A stretch of 20,469 nt of DNA from NCBI GenBank assembly GCA_029939545.1, contig JAOZSS010000021.1:1-20469 (forward strand). Direction: 5' to 3'. This DNA comes from Kiritimatiellia bacterium. Lineage in GTDB: Bacteria; Verrucomicrobiota; Kiritimatiellia; UBA8416; JABMPJ01. The position numbers were made by a program, and so were the translations under genes. The notes beneath the pieces are model-generated. The model saw nothing but the letters and a program-made list of their open reading frames with translations. It was not told the origin of the DNA and did no database searches. Positions 14,439 through 20,469 of this stretch are shown here, in pieces. Within the stretch, counting starts at the first letter, position 1. Each line of letters begins with the position of its first letter.

Positions 14439-17003
14439 TTATGGCGTGGGACTGATGGTGACACTCTTGATCCTCAGCGGAGCCGCGCGGGTATAGCCCA
14501 GGTCGATGGAAAGGCGCAGGTTTGTCTTCAGATCGTATATAAACTCGGCGGGTGAACCGGCGATGAGCTGGTCGGGGGTGACGTGGCCGGATGGATAGCG
14601 GGCGCGGACGGAGGCGAGGGTGGTTCCTGTCGGTGCGGGGCTCTCGTAGTCGATCGTGATGTGGTACTGTCCGGCGGGCAGTGGGAGTTTCGGTCCATAG
14701 AAAATGTAGTCCGCCGGTTCGCGGGCAGGATCGAACACGACCGTTCCGCGCTTCAAGTCGATGTGCCCGGCATGGAAGAAGAGCGGGGCCGGCAGCACCA
14801 GCGGCTCGGTCAGTCCCTCCACCGGCCACGCGTCGTTGGCAAGAATAATCAGGTCAACATCGACGGTGCCGCGCTCCGGTATGAGTTGGAGTGAGGTGCG
14901 GGGATAGCCGCTGAACGGGCCAATGGGAACCGTGTACCATTCCCACGTGGCGGCGAGTGCAAACGAGACCGGCGGCTGTGATGCGTTGCCCTGCTTGACA
15001 GCCGCCCGGCAGGCTCCGCTGCCGCGCATCCGGACCAGGTAGCAGAGCCCAGGCGAGTAGAGGATTGGATATTCATGCAGCGTCATCTGCGTCTTGGGGT
15101 GAGGGAGCCGGAGGAAGTAGTTGGCACTGGTGTCGTCGAATGACGGCATGATCTCACCGCCTTCATGCGGCGAGCGTTCGCCCTGCCAGAGGCGACAGGG
15201 GAAGTCGTACTTCCAATCTGGCAGGTTGGCATAGACCCCTTCCGGCGCCGGGACGATCCTAAACGCCCAGACAGGACCATCCTGCGCCAGGAACGCGAGG
15301 CGGGGATGCGCCAGCATCTTGTGGAGGATATCTGACGCGGCAAAAGGCGCCACCTTCTCGGGGAACGCGTTCTCATGCAGGACAAGATAGTGAATGCCCC
15401 GGCTCTGCAGCTCTGCAAGTTGCGCGTTATCGAAGTGGCCCTTGTTGAAGCTCTCGAACTGGCGGATATACTCCCGGTAGGCCGTCTTTGGGGTTGGACG
15501 ATAGCCGTTGACCATGCGCAGGCGGTAAAGCGATACGTAGTATTGGTTGAGCGATGACCAGTGCGAATTGCCCGGCCAGAGCGGAATGGCCAGGAGATGG
15601 CCGGGACGCCCCTCTGTCTCTGCGTCCTGTGCGATGGCGGCATAGGCGCCCTGCTCGCGGTCGAGCAGGCTGATGGCCGGATCGGTGTGATGCGCGTAGT
15701 CAAACAGCAGGGCGGCCGCCAGCATGACCCATAGTCCCGTCCGAATCCGTTGGCGTGGCGCGACCAACCGCAGCAACGGCGGCAACACCAGTGCGTAGGC
15801 CATGGCCAGGATGATGGGCAGCACGGCGAAAATCTTGGCCGGTTGACGTATCTTCCCGTACGGCGGCAATACACGGGTCAGCAGGTGCCAGGTCCGCTCG
15901 CCGCCGGGCATGTTAACCCCGAGGGCGAGAATGAAGATTCCCGCCACGGCTAAACCCAGCAGCAACGCCACGAGACAGGTTCGCCCTTCGGCTTCCCTGT
16001 CCATCCGCCACGCATATAGGGTTCTGCCCAGCAGGACGCAGAGACCGACCACCAGCAGGATAACGCTGAGGTAACCGGTATAGATCTGGCTGTGCATGCC
16101 GATGTAGTCGAACGAGAACGTACCACGCAGGGCAGGCGAATTGATCGCCACGTCGAGAATAGGACGCGCCTTGTCGCCAATGGCCGTGGCATGCAATCCC
16201 GCCTGCACGCGCCGGGCCTGCCAGACCATCAGCGCCCCGAAGAGGACCAGCGGGGAGAACGCAATCGCATACGAGCGGATTTCGCGTGCGGTGGGCAGCC
16301 ACCGGCCGCGATGGTGGTGAATATAGCTCAGCACGCACCAGAATGGAGTGCTGAGCCCTGCAAAAAAAGTGATATGCGGATCGCTCCACTCGGACAGGGA
16401 TAACGCCGCGCCGGCCAGGACCGCACCCCGCGCTTTGCCGTCGCGCACAACGATATCGAGGCCGTAGTAGATGATAGGCACCCACATCATTGCCAGACCG
16501 GTTGGGCTGCCGCCCATCAGCGTGAACCAGCGGTAAGGGAACGCAATCGCAACCAGTGCGGCAAGCGCCGCCCCCCCGGCGCTCGAGGTATAGCGCCGCG
16601 CGAGCAGCCAGGTGAAGAGCACCGTCAGCCACAGTGCTATGAGCCCCATCAGGTTCCACCCCAGCGCCTGGTTGCCGCCCAGTGCGCCCAGGATGAACGC
16701 GAGAGAGAAGGGGAGATAGTAGCGCTTCCCGGTGTCCTTGCGTGCCTCGTCATCGCCGATGTTGAATTCGTAGGTATTGTAGAAAAGCGGCGTCGGCCCG
16801 CAGAACGTGTCCTTAGCCAGCCAGAGGTGGTAGAGAAACTGGAGATGGTCGCCCGCGATCATTGCTCGGTCGGGGCGCTCCTCAGAGCAGTGATGCGCCG
16901 CTGGGATCCCCGACCCAAACCGCACCGGAAGCGGCCAGCTTGTGTAGCCCCATACAAGGAGCGTAAGCAGGAGAGTACCAAGAGCAATTTTGGTGTGCTT
17001 CAT
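14439..17003 (-). CDS. Large polytopic membrane protein, YfhO/GT-C-like
   Basis: The protein has 854 aa. It begins with a membrane anchor (KIALGTLLLTLLVWGYTSWP); the first outer loop includes MIAGDHLQFLYHLWLAKDTF, where the aspartate could be the GT-C catalytic residue. About a dozen hydrophobic segments extend to about residue 430 (for example YLSVILLVVGLCVLLG, LVALLLGLAVAGIFILALGV and GLWVMLAAALLFDYAHH). Residues about 435-854 are soluble and mostly beta-rich, presumably periplasmic. The layout matches YfhO-like or oligosaccharyltransferase-type GT-C proteins, but I do not recognise a specific family. ATG 17003 is the first good start, although its ribosome site is weak. It lies 112 nt after the methyltransferase gene (a repeat arm fills part of the gap) and 19 nt before the next membrane gene. 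Confidence 0.65.
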   Translation of the reverse strand: MKHTKIALGTLLLTLLVWGYTSWPLPVRFGSGIPAAHHCSEERPDRAMIAGDHLQFLYHLWLAKDTFCGPTPLFYNTYEFNIGDDEARKDTGKRYYLPFSLAFILGALGGNQALGWNLMGLIALWLTVLFTWLLARRYTSSAGGAALAALVAIAFPYRWFTLMGGSPTGLAMMWVPIIYYGLDIVVRDGKARGAVLAGAALSLSEWSDPHITFFAGLSTPFWCVLSYIHHHRGRWLPTAREIRSYAIAFSPLVLFGALMVWQARRVQAGLHATAIGDKARPILDVAINSPALRGTFSFDYIGMHSQIYTGYLSVILLVVGLCVLLGRTLYAWRMDREAEGRTCLVALLLGLAVAGIFILALGVNMPGGERTWHLLTRVLPPYGKIRQPAKIFAVLPIILAMAYALVLPPLLRLVAPRQRIRTGLWVMLAAALLFDYAHHTDPAISLLDREQGAYAAIAQDAETEGRPGHLLAIPLWPGNSHWSSLNQYYVSLYRLRMVNGYRPTPKTAYREYIRQFESFNKGHFDNAQLAELQSRGIHYLVLHENAFPEKVAPFAASDILHKMLAHPRLAFLAQDGPVWAFRIVPAPEGVYANLPDWKYDFPCRLWQGERSPHEGGEIMPSFDDTSANYFLRLPHPKTQMTLHEYPILYSPGLCYLVRMRGSGACRAAVKQGNASQPPVSFALAATWEWYTVPIGPFSGYPRTSLQLIPERGTVDVDLIILANDAWPVEGLTEPLVLPAPLFFHAGHIDLKRGTVVFDPAREPADYIFYGPKLPLPAGQYHITIDYESPAPTGTTLASVRARYPSGHVTPDQLIAGSPAEFIYDLKTNLRLSIDLGYTRAAPLRIKSVTISPTP

Positions 17004-17080
17004 GTACCGGATGTTACTCTGATTCCGACGCGGAAATCTACCCCAAATGGGCCGAGTGGTGCGCCACCCTTATCCCTTTT

Positions 17081-17115
17081 TCTTCTCTCTTTGCGCCTCT
17101 GCGTCTTTGCGCGAG
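17081..17115. repeat. Single arm of the CGCAAAG repeat, directly after a stop codon
   Basis: On the minus strand this reads CTCGCGCAAAGACGCAGAGG followed by CGCAAAG, with 8-nt periodicity, starting at the base after the methyltransferase TAG (17116-17118). It matches the arms at 12327-12399, but no opposing arm is present nearby. Confidence 0.8.
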
Positions 17116-17757
17116 CTATCCGGCAGTCGATGAGTCCTGACTTCCAACTTCCGGCTTCCGGAAGACGATGTTGTAGAACAGGCCGGACATGACGCGGCCG
17201 ACTTGGGCCTCGACGCCTTTGGGGACCAGTTCGGTGGGAATGGGGTCGAGGAACATGGCATTCTGCTTGATGAGAAACTTGCCGAAGCGGGTTTGTGCCA
17301 TCTCCTCGCTCATCCCCTCGTCCTGGATCGCGATCACACCGCCCGGCTTGGTGACCCGCAGAATTTCGTCCATGGCCGTTTGCTTGCCCTCCCCAAACTG
17401 GTTGATGGCACCGCTGTGCATCACGCCGTCGAACGTTTCATCGGGGTAGGGAAGCTTCAGGGCATCGGCCTTGACGACGGTCACGGGAAGGCGCCGGCGT
17501 TTCGCCAGGCGGGTGGAGGCCTTCACCATGGCGGGGGAGTTATCCATGGCATCCACCTCGCCATCCGGCGCAATGGCGGCACAGAGCGGAGCAAGGTTCC
17601 CGCCCTGGCCGCAGCAGTGGTCCAATACCCGGTCGCCGGGCTTCAGGCCCAATGCCGCGATAATGCGGCGGCGCTCCGCAGGAATCCAGATGCGGACGGC
17701 GAGCGTGAGGATCACGAACTGGAAGTTATAGCGCAGCGCTTCACGGGATAGGCACAT
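17116..17757 (-). CDS. Class I SAM-dependent methyltransferase
   Basis: The protein has 213 aa. The Methyltransf_11-type core has motif I VLDHCCGQGGN (44-54), motif II acidic residue in DAMDNSP (69-74), DALKLPYPDETFDGVMHSGA (98-117) and LRVTKPGGVIAIQDEG (133-148), which is close to the UbiE/phospholipid-type subgroup. The N-terminal about 25 residues are hydrophobic (FQFVILTLAVRIWI), suggesting membrane association. The C-terminal tail RKPEVGSQDSSTAG is encoded by a 7-nt periodic repeat (17141-17164) and looks acquired. ATG 17757 is 10 nt from the hydrolase gene upstream, so the two are probably cotranscribed. The substrate is unknown; a lipid or glycan is likely by context. Confidence 0.85.
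   Translation of the reverse strand: MCLSREALRYNFQFVILTLAVRIWIPAERRRIIAALGLKPGDRVLDHCCGQGGNLAPLCAAIAPDGEVDAMDNSPAMVKASTRLAKRRRLPVTVVKADALKLPYPDETFDGVMHSGAINQFGEGKQTAMDEILRVTKPGGVIAIQDEGMSEEMAQTRFGKFLIKQNAMFLDPIPTELVPKGVEAQVGRVMSGLFYNIVFRKPEVGSQDSSTAG
17141..17164. repeat. TTCCGGC 7-nt periodic array inside the methyltransferase 3' end
   Basis: CTTCCAACTTCCGGCTTCCG plus GAAG shows CTTCC at 7-nt steps (17141, 17148, 17155) and ends in the palindrome CTTCCGGAAG (17155-17164). In the gene frame it encodes RKPEVGS near the C-terminus. Confidence 0.65.
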
Positions 17758-17767
17758 GGTCTCGCTC

Positions 17768-18307
17768 CTACTTAACGATCTTCAGAATGTCACGGAAAGC
17801 GGGATGTTCGGATGTCCGCATCAACTCAAAGAGCATGCTTTCGGCGCTGGTGATGCCCGCCCCGAGACCGGCAATTCTCTGCATCGCAATATCGCGGTTG
17901 GCCTTGAACCGTGAAGAGACGGCATCGGCAACGATCGCTATCTCGTACCCGAGTTCCAGCAAATCGCACGCGGTCTGGTAGATGCAGACATGCGTCTCAA
18001 TGCCGGCCATGACCACTTGCCGGGCACCACTCTCTTTCAAGGTCTGCAGAAACTCGTCGCTGCCACAGCAGCTGAAACAGGCCTTTGGAATGGGGGTGTG
18101 GTCGTCCAGGTGCGCTGTGAGCTCCGGAATGGTGGGCCCCATCTTCTCGGGAATCTGCTCCACCCAGATCAGTGGCACGCGCAGCGCGAGCACCCCGCGC
18201 AGCAGGATCTCCAGGTTGCGATAAAGCGCCTCGCGCTCATGCATCACCGAAGCCAACTTGCCCTGCACATCCACCAGCACAAAGACCGTATTTTCCAACT
18301 CAAACAT
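17768..18307 (-). CDS. Isochorismatase-family cysteine hydrolase
   Basis: The protein has 179 aa, a typical size. The catalytic triad of the family is seen as Asp13 (LVDVQGKL), Lys75 (PKACFSC) and Cys108 (AGIETHVCIYQTACDLL), including the usual cis-peptide context before the cysteine. It is nearer to YcaC/nicotinamidase-like hydrolases than to a true isochorismatase, since no siderophore genes are adjacent. The substrate is not predictable. ATG 18307 starts the frame, with a plausible GAGTGCTGTC spacer but no strong ribosome site. It is 10 nt before the methyltransferase and may be the first gene of the long minus-strand run. It is divergent from the dCMP deaminase across a 296-nt gap. Confidence 0.88.
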   Translation of the reverse strand: MFELENTVFVLVDVQGKLASVMHEREALYRNLEILLRGVLALRVPLIWVEQIPEKMGPTIPELTAHLDDHTPIPKACFSCCGSDEFLQTLKESGARQVVMAGIETHVCIYQTACDLLELGYEIAIVADAVSSRFKANRDIAMQRIAGLGAGITSAESMLFELMRTSEHPAFRDILKIVK

Positions 18308-18438
18308 GACAGCACTCTCCAGCGTTTCGCGACGAAAAAGGATGACATATGCAGGGCTAGTCGTCAGAGTATGGCAAAGCTAGCCGGTAGCGCCAACCGG
18401 AAAAGGTCTGCCCCTGTGTCATGGGCGAGTTGGGCAAC

Positions 18439-18465
18439 ACGGCTCGCTCGGAGAGCTCGCCCTAC
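18439..18465. repeat. Hairpin repeat, GTAGGGC...CTCTCCGAG family, copy 2
   Basis: On the minus strand this reads GTAGGGCGAGCTCTCCGAGC followed by GAGCCGT, matching copy 1 at 1878-1905 but with diverged stem bases; 7 of 9 stem pairs remain. It lies in the divergent intergenic region between the hydrolase and dCMP deaminase genes. Confidence 0.8.
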
Positions 18466-18506
18466 TTTGCCGTCAGTGAAGATACATCACTTGACCAAGC
18501 CGCGCT

Positions 18507-18535
18507 CCACTTGCCACTTGCCACCTGCCACTTCC
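18507..18535. repeat. CTTGCCA 7-nt periodic array
   Basis: Four near-identical 7-nt units (TTGCCAC, TTGCCAC, CTGCCAC, TTCC) run head to tail in the 296-nt divergent gap. That gap (18308-18603) holds no gene and presumably contains both promoters, but no convincing -35/-10 pair was found. Confidence 0.7.
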
Positions 18536-18603
18536 CGGCTATGCTTGGCTGCAATGGTCCACCGAATACGCCTGCGCGTGCGGTGGCAGAGGGAGGTGAA
18601 GCC

Positions 18604-19056
18604 ATGGAACGTCCGGACTGGGATACCTACTTCATGGACATCGCGCACCAGGTGGCGCGGCGGGGGAACTGCTGCCGGCGGCAGGTGGCGGCGCTGATTG
18701 TGAAGGACCGGCGGATCATATCCACCGGCTACAACGGGACACCGCGCGGCACGACCAACTGCTGTGACGGAGGCTGCGCGCGCTGCAACGGCGATGCGCC
18801 GACGGGATCGGACCTGGGCGAGTGCATCTGCTCGCACGCCGAGGAGAACGCCATAGTACAGGCGGCTTACCACGGCATCGCCGTGCGCCACGCTTCGCTC
18901 TACTGCACGCTCAGTCCCTGCCTGATGTGCACAAAGATGATCATCAACGCCGGGATCGTCGAGGTCGTCTACGAGGATGAGTATTCCTTCTCCACCCCGG
19001 CTCGCGACCTCTTTGAGGAGGCGGGTGTAACGTGTCGCCGGTTCGAGCGGAAGTAG
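18604..19056 (+). CDS. dCMP / deoxycytidylate deaminase (ComEB-like)
   Basis: This zinc enzyme converts dCMP to dUMP for thymidylate synthesis. The product is 150 aa. The zinc site is complete: His78 and the proton-shuttling Glu80 in CSHAEENAIVQAA, with Cys106 and Cys109 in CTLSPCLMCTKMI. NGTPRGTTNCC and CNGDAPTGSDLGECIC form the family insert that carries a second metal site in some members. ATG 18604 is well supported by GGGAGGTGA 5-6 nt upstream, a near-perfect Shine-Dalgarno; the in-frame extension to 18421 crosses repeat sequence and is not used. It is followed after 20 nt by a DUF401-type membrane gene, probably cotranscribed. Confidence 0.93.
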   Translation: MERPDWDTYFMDIAHQVARRGNCCRRQVAALIVKDRRIISTGYNGTPRGTTNCCDGGCARCNGDAPTGSDLGECICSHAEENAIVQAAYHGIAVRHASLYCTLSPCLMCTKMIINAGIVEVVYEDEYSFSTPARDLFEEAGVTCRRFERK

Positions 19057-19076
19057 CTACAGAAAAAGGGTTTTGA

Positions 19077-20399
19077 ATGCCTGCGATTGCCAAGATATTG
19101 ATCGTGTTTGTGGGGATGCTCGCGATGGCGCGCATAAAGGCGCCACTCGGGTTGGCCCTGATTGGCGGGGGCGTGGTGCTGAACCTGTGGGCCGGATTGC
19201 CGGTGGGGGTCACGCTTCAGAATCTCGGGGAGTCGCTGTTGGCGGTTGATCTCTGGCTACTGCTGGCCGTCACAGTCTTCATTATTGAGCTGGGACGCCA
19301 CATCACGCAGCCGAGCAATGCGGACGAGCTCATGGCGGCAACCCAGCGCTGGGGCGGCCGGCACGGACGGGCCGCGTCGTTGATGGCGCTGCCCGCGGTG
19401 GTGGGGCTTGTGCCCATGCCGGCCGGTGCGCTCTTCTCGGCACCGTTGGTTGAGAAGGCCGGCGAGGGAATGGACACCACGCCCGAGTGGCGCTCAGCCG
19501 TCAATTACTGGCATCGCCATATCTGGGAATACTGGTGGCCGCTATACCCCGGCGTGATTGTGGCCATTTCGCTGTTTGAGATGGATACGCGTGTCTTCAT
19601 GGCGGTGCAGTTTCCGTTCACGCTTGTCGCCGTGGCCGCCGGCTATCTCTTCCTGGTACGGCCGCACCTGGCCGACGCCCCCGCGACGGAGACAACGGTC
19701 ACGGGCAACAACCTGCGGGCCATGATGACGCTCCTTCCATTGATAACCGTGGTGGGGTCTCTCTTCGTCTTTCCGCCCCTGCTGCGTCAACTGCTGCCAT
19801 CGGCGACGGCGCAGGTTCAGAAGCTGAGCTGTGTGCTGTTGGGCCTGGTACTCGGCATGGTCGTTCTCTCTGTGGACGAGGTCTTGCAACGGCGTCGCGC
19901 TGAGGCGCAAGGGAAAGCCATTGAGCGCGTCCGCCTCTTTGCGACAGCCTTCAAGCCCAAGTCACTCGGCATCCTCCTGGTGCTCGTAGGCGTGATGGTC
20001 TTCAAGTCGCTCCTGATGGAGTCGGCGCTACTGCCGACTGCGAGCCAGGAGTTGATCGCTAGCGGCATCCCGCTGGCAGTCGCCATCGCGGTGCTACCGT
20101 TCATTGCCGGAATAGTGACCGGGGTGGCCGTAGGCTTCGCGGCGGCATCGTTCCCGCTCGTGGTGGGGTTGATGGCCGCAGAGGGATCGGGTTTGACCCC
20201 ATGGGCGACGCTGGTGTTGGCCTACGGGTTCGGCTACATGGGGATGATGCTCTCCCCGGTGCATCTCTGTCTCCTCGTTACGCGCGAGTATTTCAATGCC
20301 CGGATGGTCGACGTCTATCGCACGATCAGTCCCTGCGTGCTCAGCGTGGCTCTCTACAGCCTGCTGGCGCACGTCGTGCTGAGCATGCAGGGAAAGTGA
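19077..20399 (+). CDS. DUF401-family integral membrane protein, putative transporter
   Basis: The protein has 440 aa with about ten hydrophobic segments, starting IAKILIVFVGMLAMARI. The motif LPAVVGLVPMPAGALFSAPLV (about 109-129) is the hallmark of DUF401 proteins, and the mirrored second half (ASFPLVVGLMAAEGS, then GYMGMMLSPVHLCLLVTREYF) resembles the ion-transporter superfamily of anion permeases, so a two-repeat transporter fold is likely. The substrate is not known; conserved prolines and small residues in re-entrant loops suggest a small organic anion. ATG 19077 is 20 nt after the deaminase stop; AAAAAGGG upstream is a weak ribosome site. The remaining 70 nt (20400-20469) contain nothing recognisable. 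Confidence 0.82.
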   Translation: MPAIAKILIVFVGMLAMARIKAPLGLALIGGGVVLNLWAGLPVGVTLQNLGESLLAVDLWLLLAVTVFIIELGRHITQPSNADELMAATQRWGGRHGRAASLMALPAVVGLVPMPAGALFSAPLVEKAGEGMDTTPEWRSAVNYWHRHIWEYWWPLYPGVIVAISLFEMDTRVFMAVQFPFTLVAVAAGYLFLVRPHLADAPATETTVTGNNLRAMMTLLPLITVVGSLFVFPPLLRQLLPSATAQVQKLSCVLLGLVLGMVVLSVDEVLQRRRAEAQGKAIERVRLFATAFKPKSLGILLVLVGVMVFKSLLMESALLPTASQELIASGIPLAVAIAVLPFIAGIVTGVAVGFAAASFPLVVGLMAAEGSGLTPWATLVLAYGFGYMGMMLSPVHLCLLVTREYFNARMVDVYRTISPCVLSVALYSLLAHVVLSMQGK

Positions 20400-20469
20400 C
20401 CCTCTACTTCAACGCGGGTGTAACCGGTCTTCCGCTCCTGCTCAAGAAAGGAATAATCCAGGAAAAGGG

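Noticed and set aside
14420..14464. Longer start for the 669-aa membrane protein at 14464
   Set aside because: It would overlap the upstream coding sequence, and the first membrane span and a ribosome site fit ATG 14419.
18507..18535. CRISPR-like array
   Set aside because: The units are only 7 nt with no spacers; no cas genes are present.

Overview
The window looks like a chromosomal segment of a GC-rich, Gram-negative-type bacterium. Enzyme sequences, gene order and a large load of short palindromic and periodic intergenic repeats suggest the PVC superphylum (Kiritimatiellota, Lentisphaerota or Verrucomicrobiota). That placement is inference from recalled family resemblance, because no search could be run. 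There are no rRNA, tRNA or CRISPR genes and no intact insertion sequence.

Layout. (1) 1-3297, plus strand: the UDP-GlcNAc precursor block, with the 3' end of glmS, a left-handed beta-helix protein resembling the acetyltransferase half of GlmU, and glmM. (2) 3316-3900, minus strand: a winged-helix protein fused to a degenerate nucleotidyltransferase domain, convergent with glmM. (3) 4224-7740, minus strand: the fatty-acid cluster fabD-fabG-acpP-fabF, with a strong terminator after acpP and a hairpin-rich leader before fabF. (4) 7741-8646: a gene-poor scar holding a frameshifted remnant of a transposase-like gene and several repeats. (5) 8647-9414, plus strand: a hexapeptide acyltransferase. 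(6) 9476-18307, minus strand: a run of six tightly packed genes in the order cysteine hydrolase, SAM methyltransferase, three large membrane proteins (two resembling GT39/PMT glycosyltransferases and one YfhO/GT-C-like) and a B12-binding radical SAM enzyme. It is probably an envelope glycan or lipid modification locus. (7) 18604-20399, plus strand: a dCMP deaminase followed by a DUF401-type membrane protein.

The most striking feature is the repeats. At least eight kinds of short element, many with an internal 7-10-nt periodicity or forming long imperfect hairpins, sit at gene borders. Several supply a stop codon, a C-terminal tail, or apparent N-terminal codons. One palindrome appears to be inserted in frame inside fabD, adding about 11-13 residues just before the catalytic serine motif. 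This resembles in behaviour the palindromic elements known inside Rickettsia genes. Together they suggest small, protein-less elements that tolerate or target gene ends.
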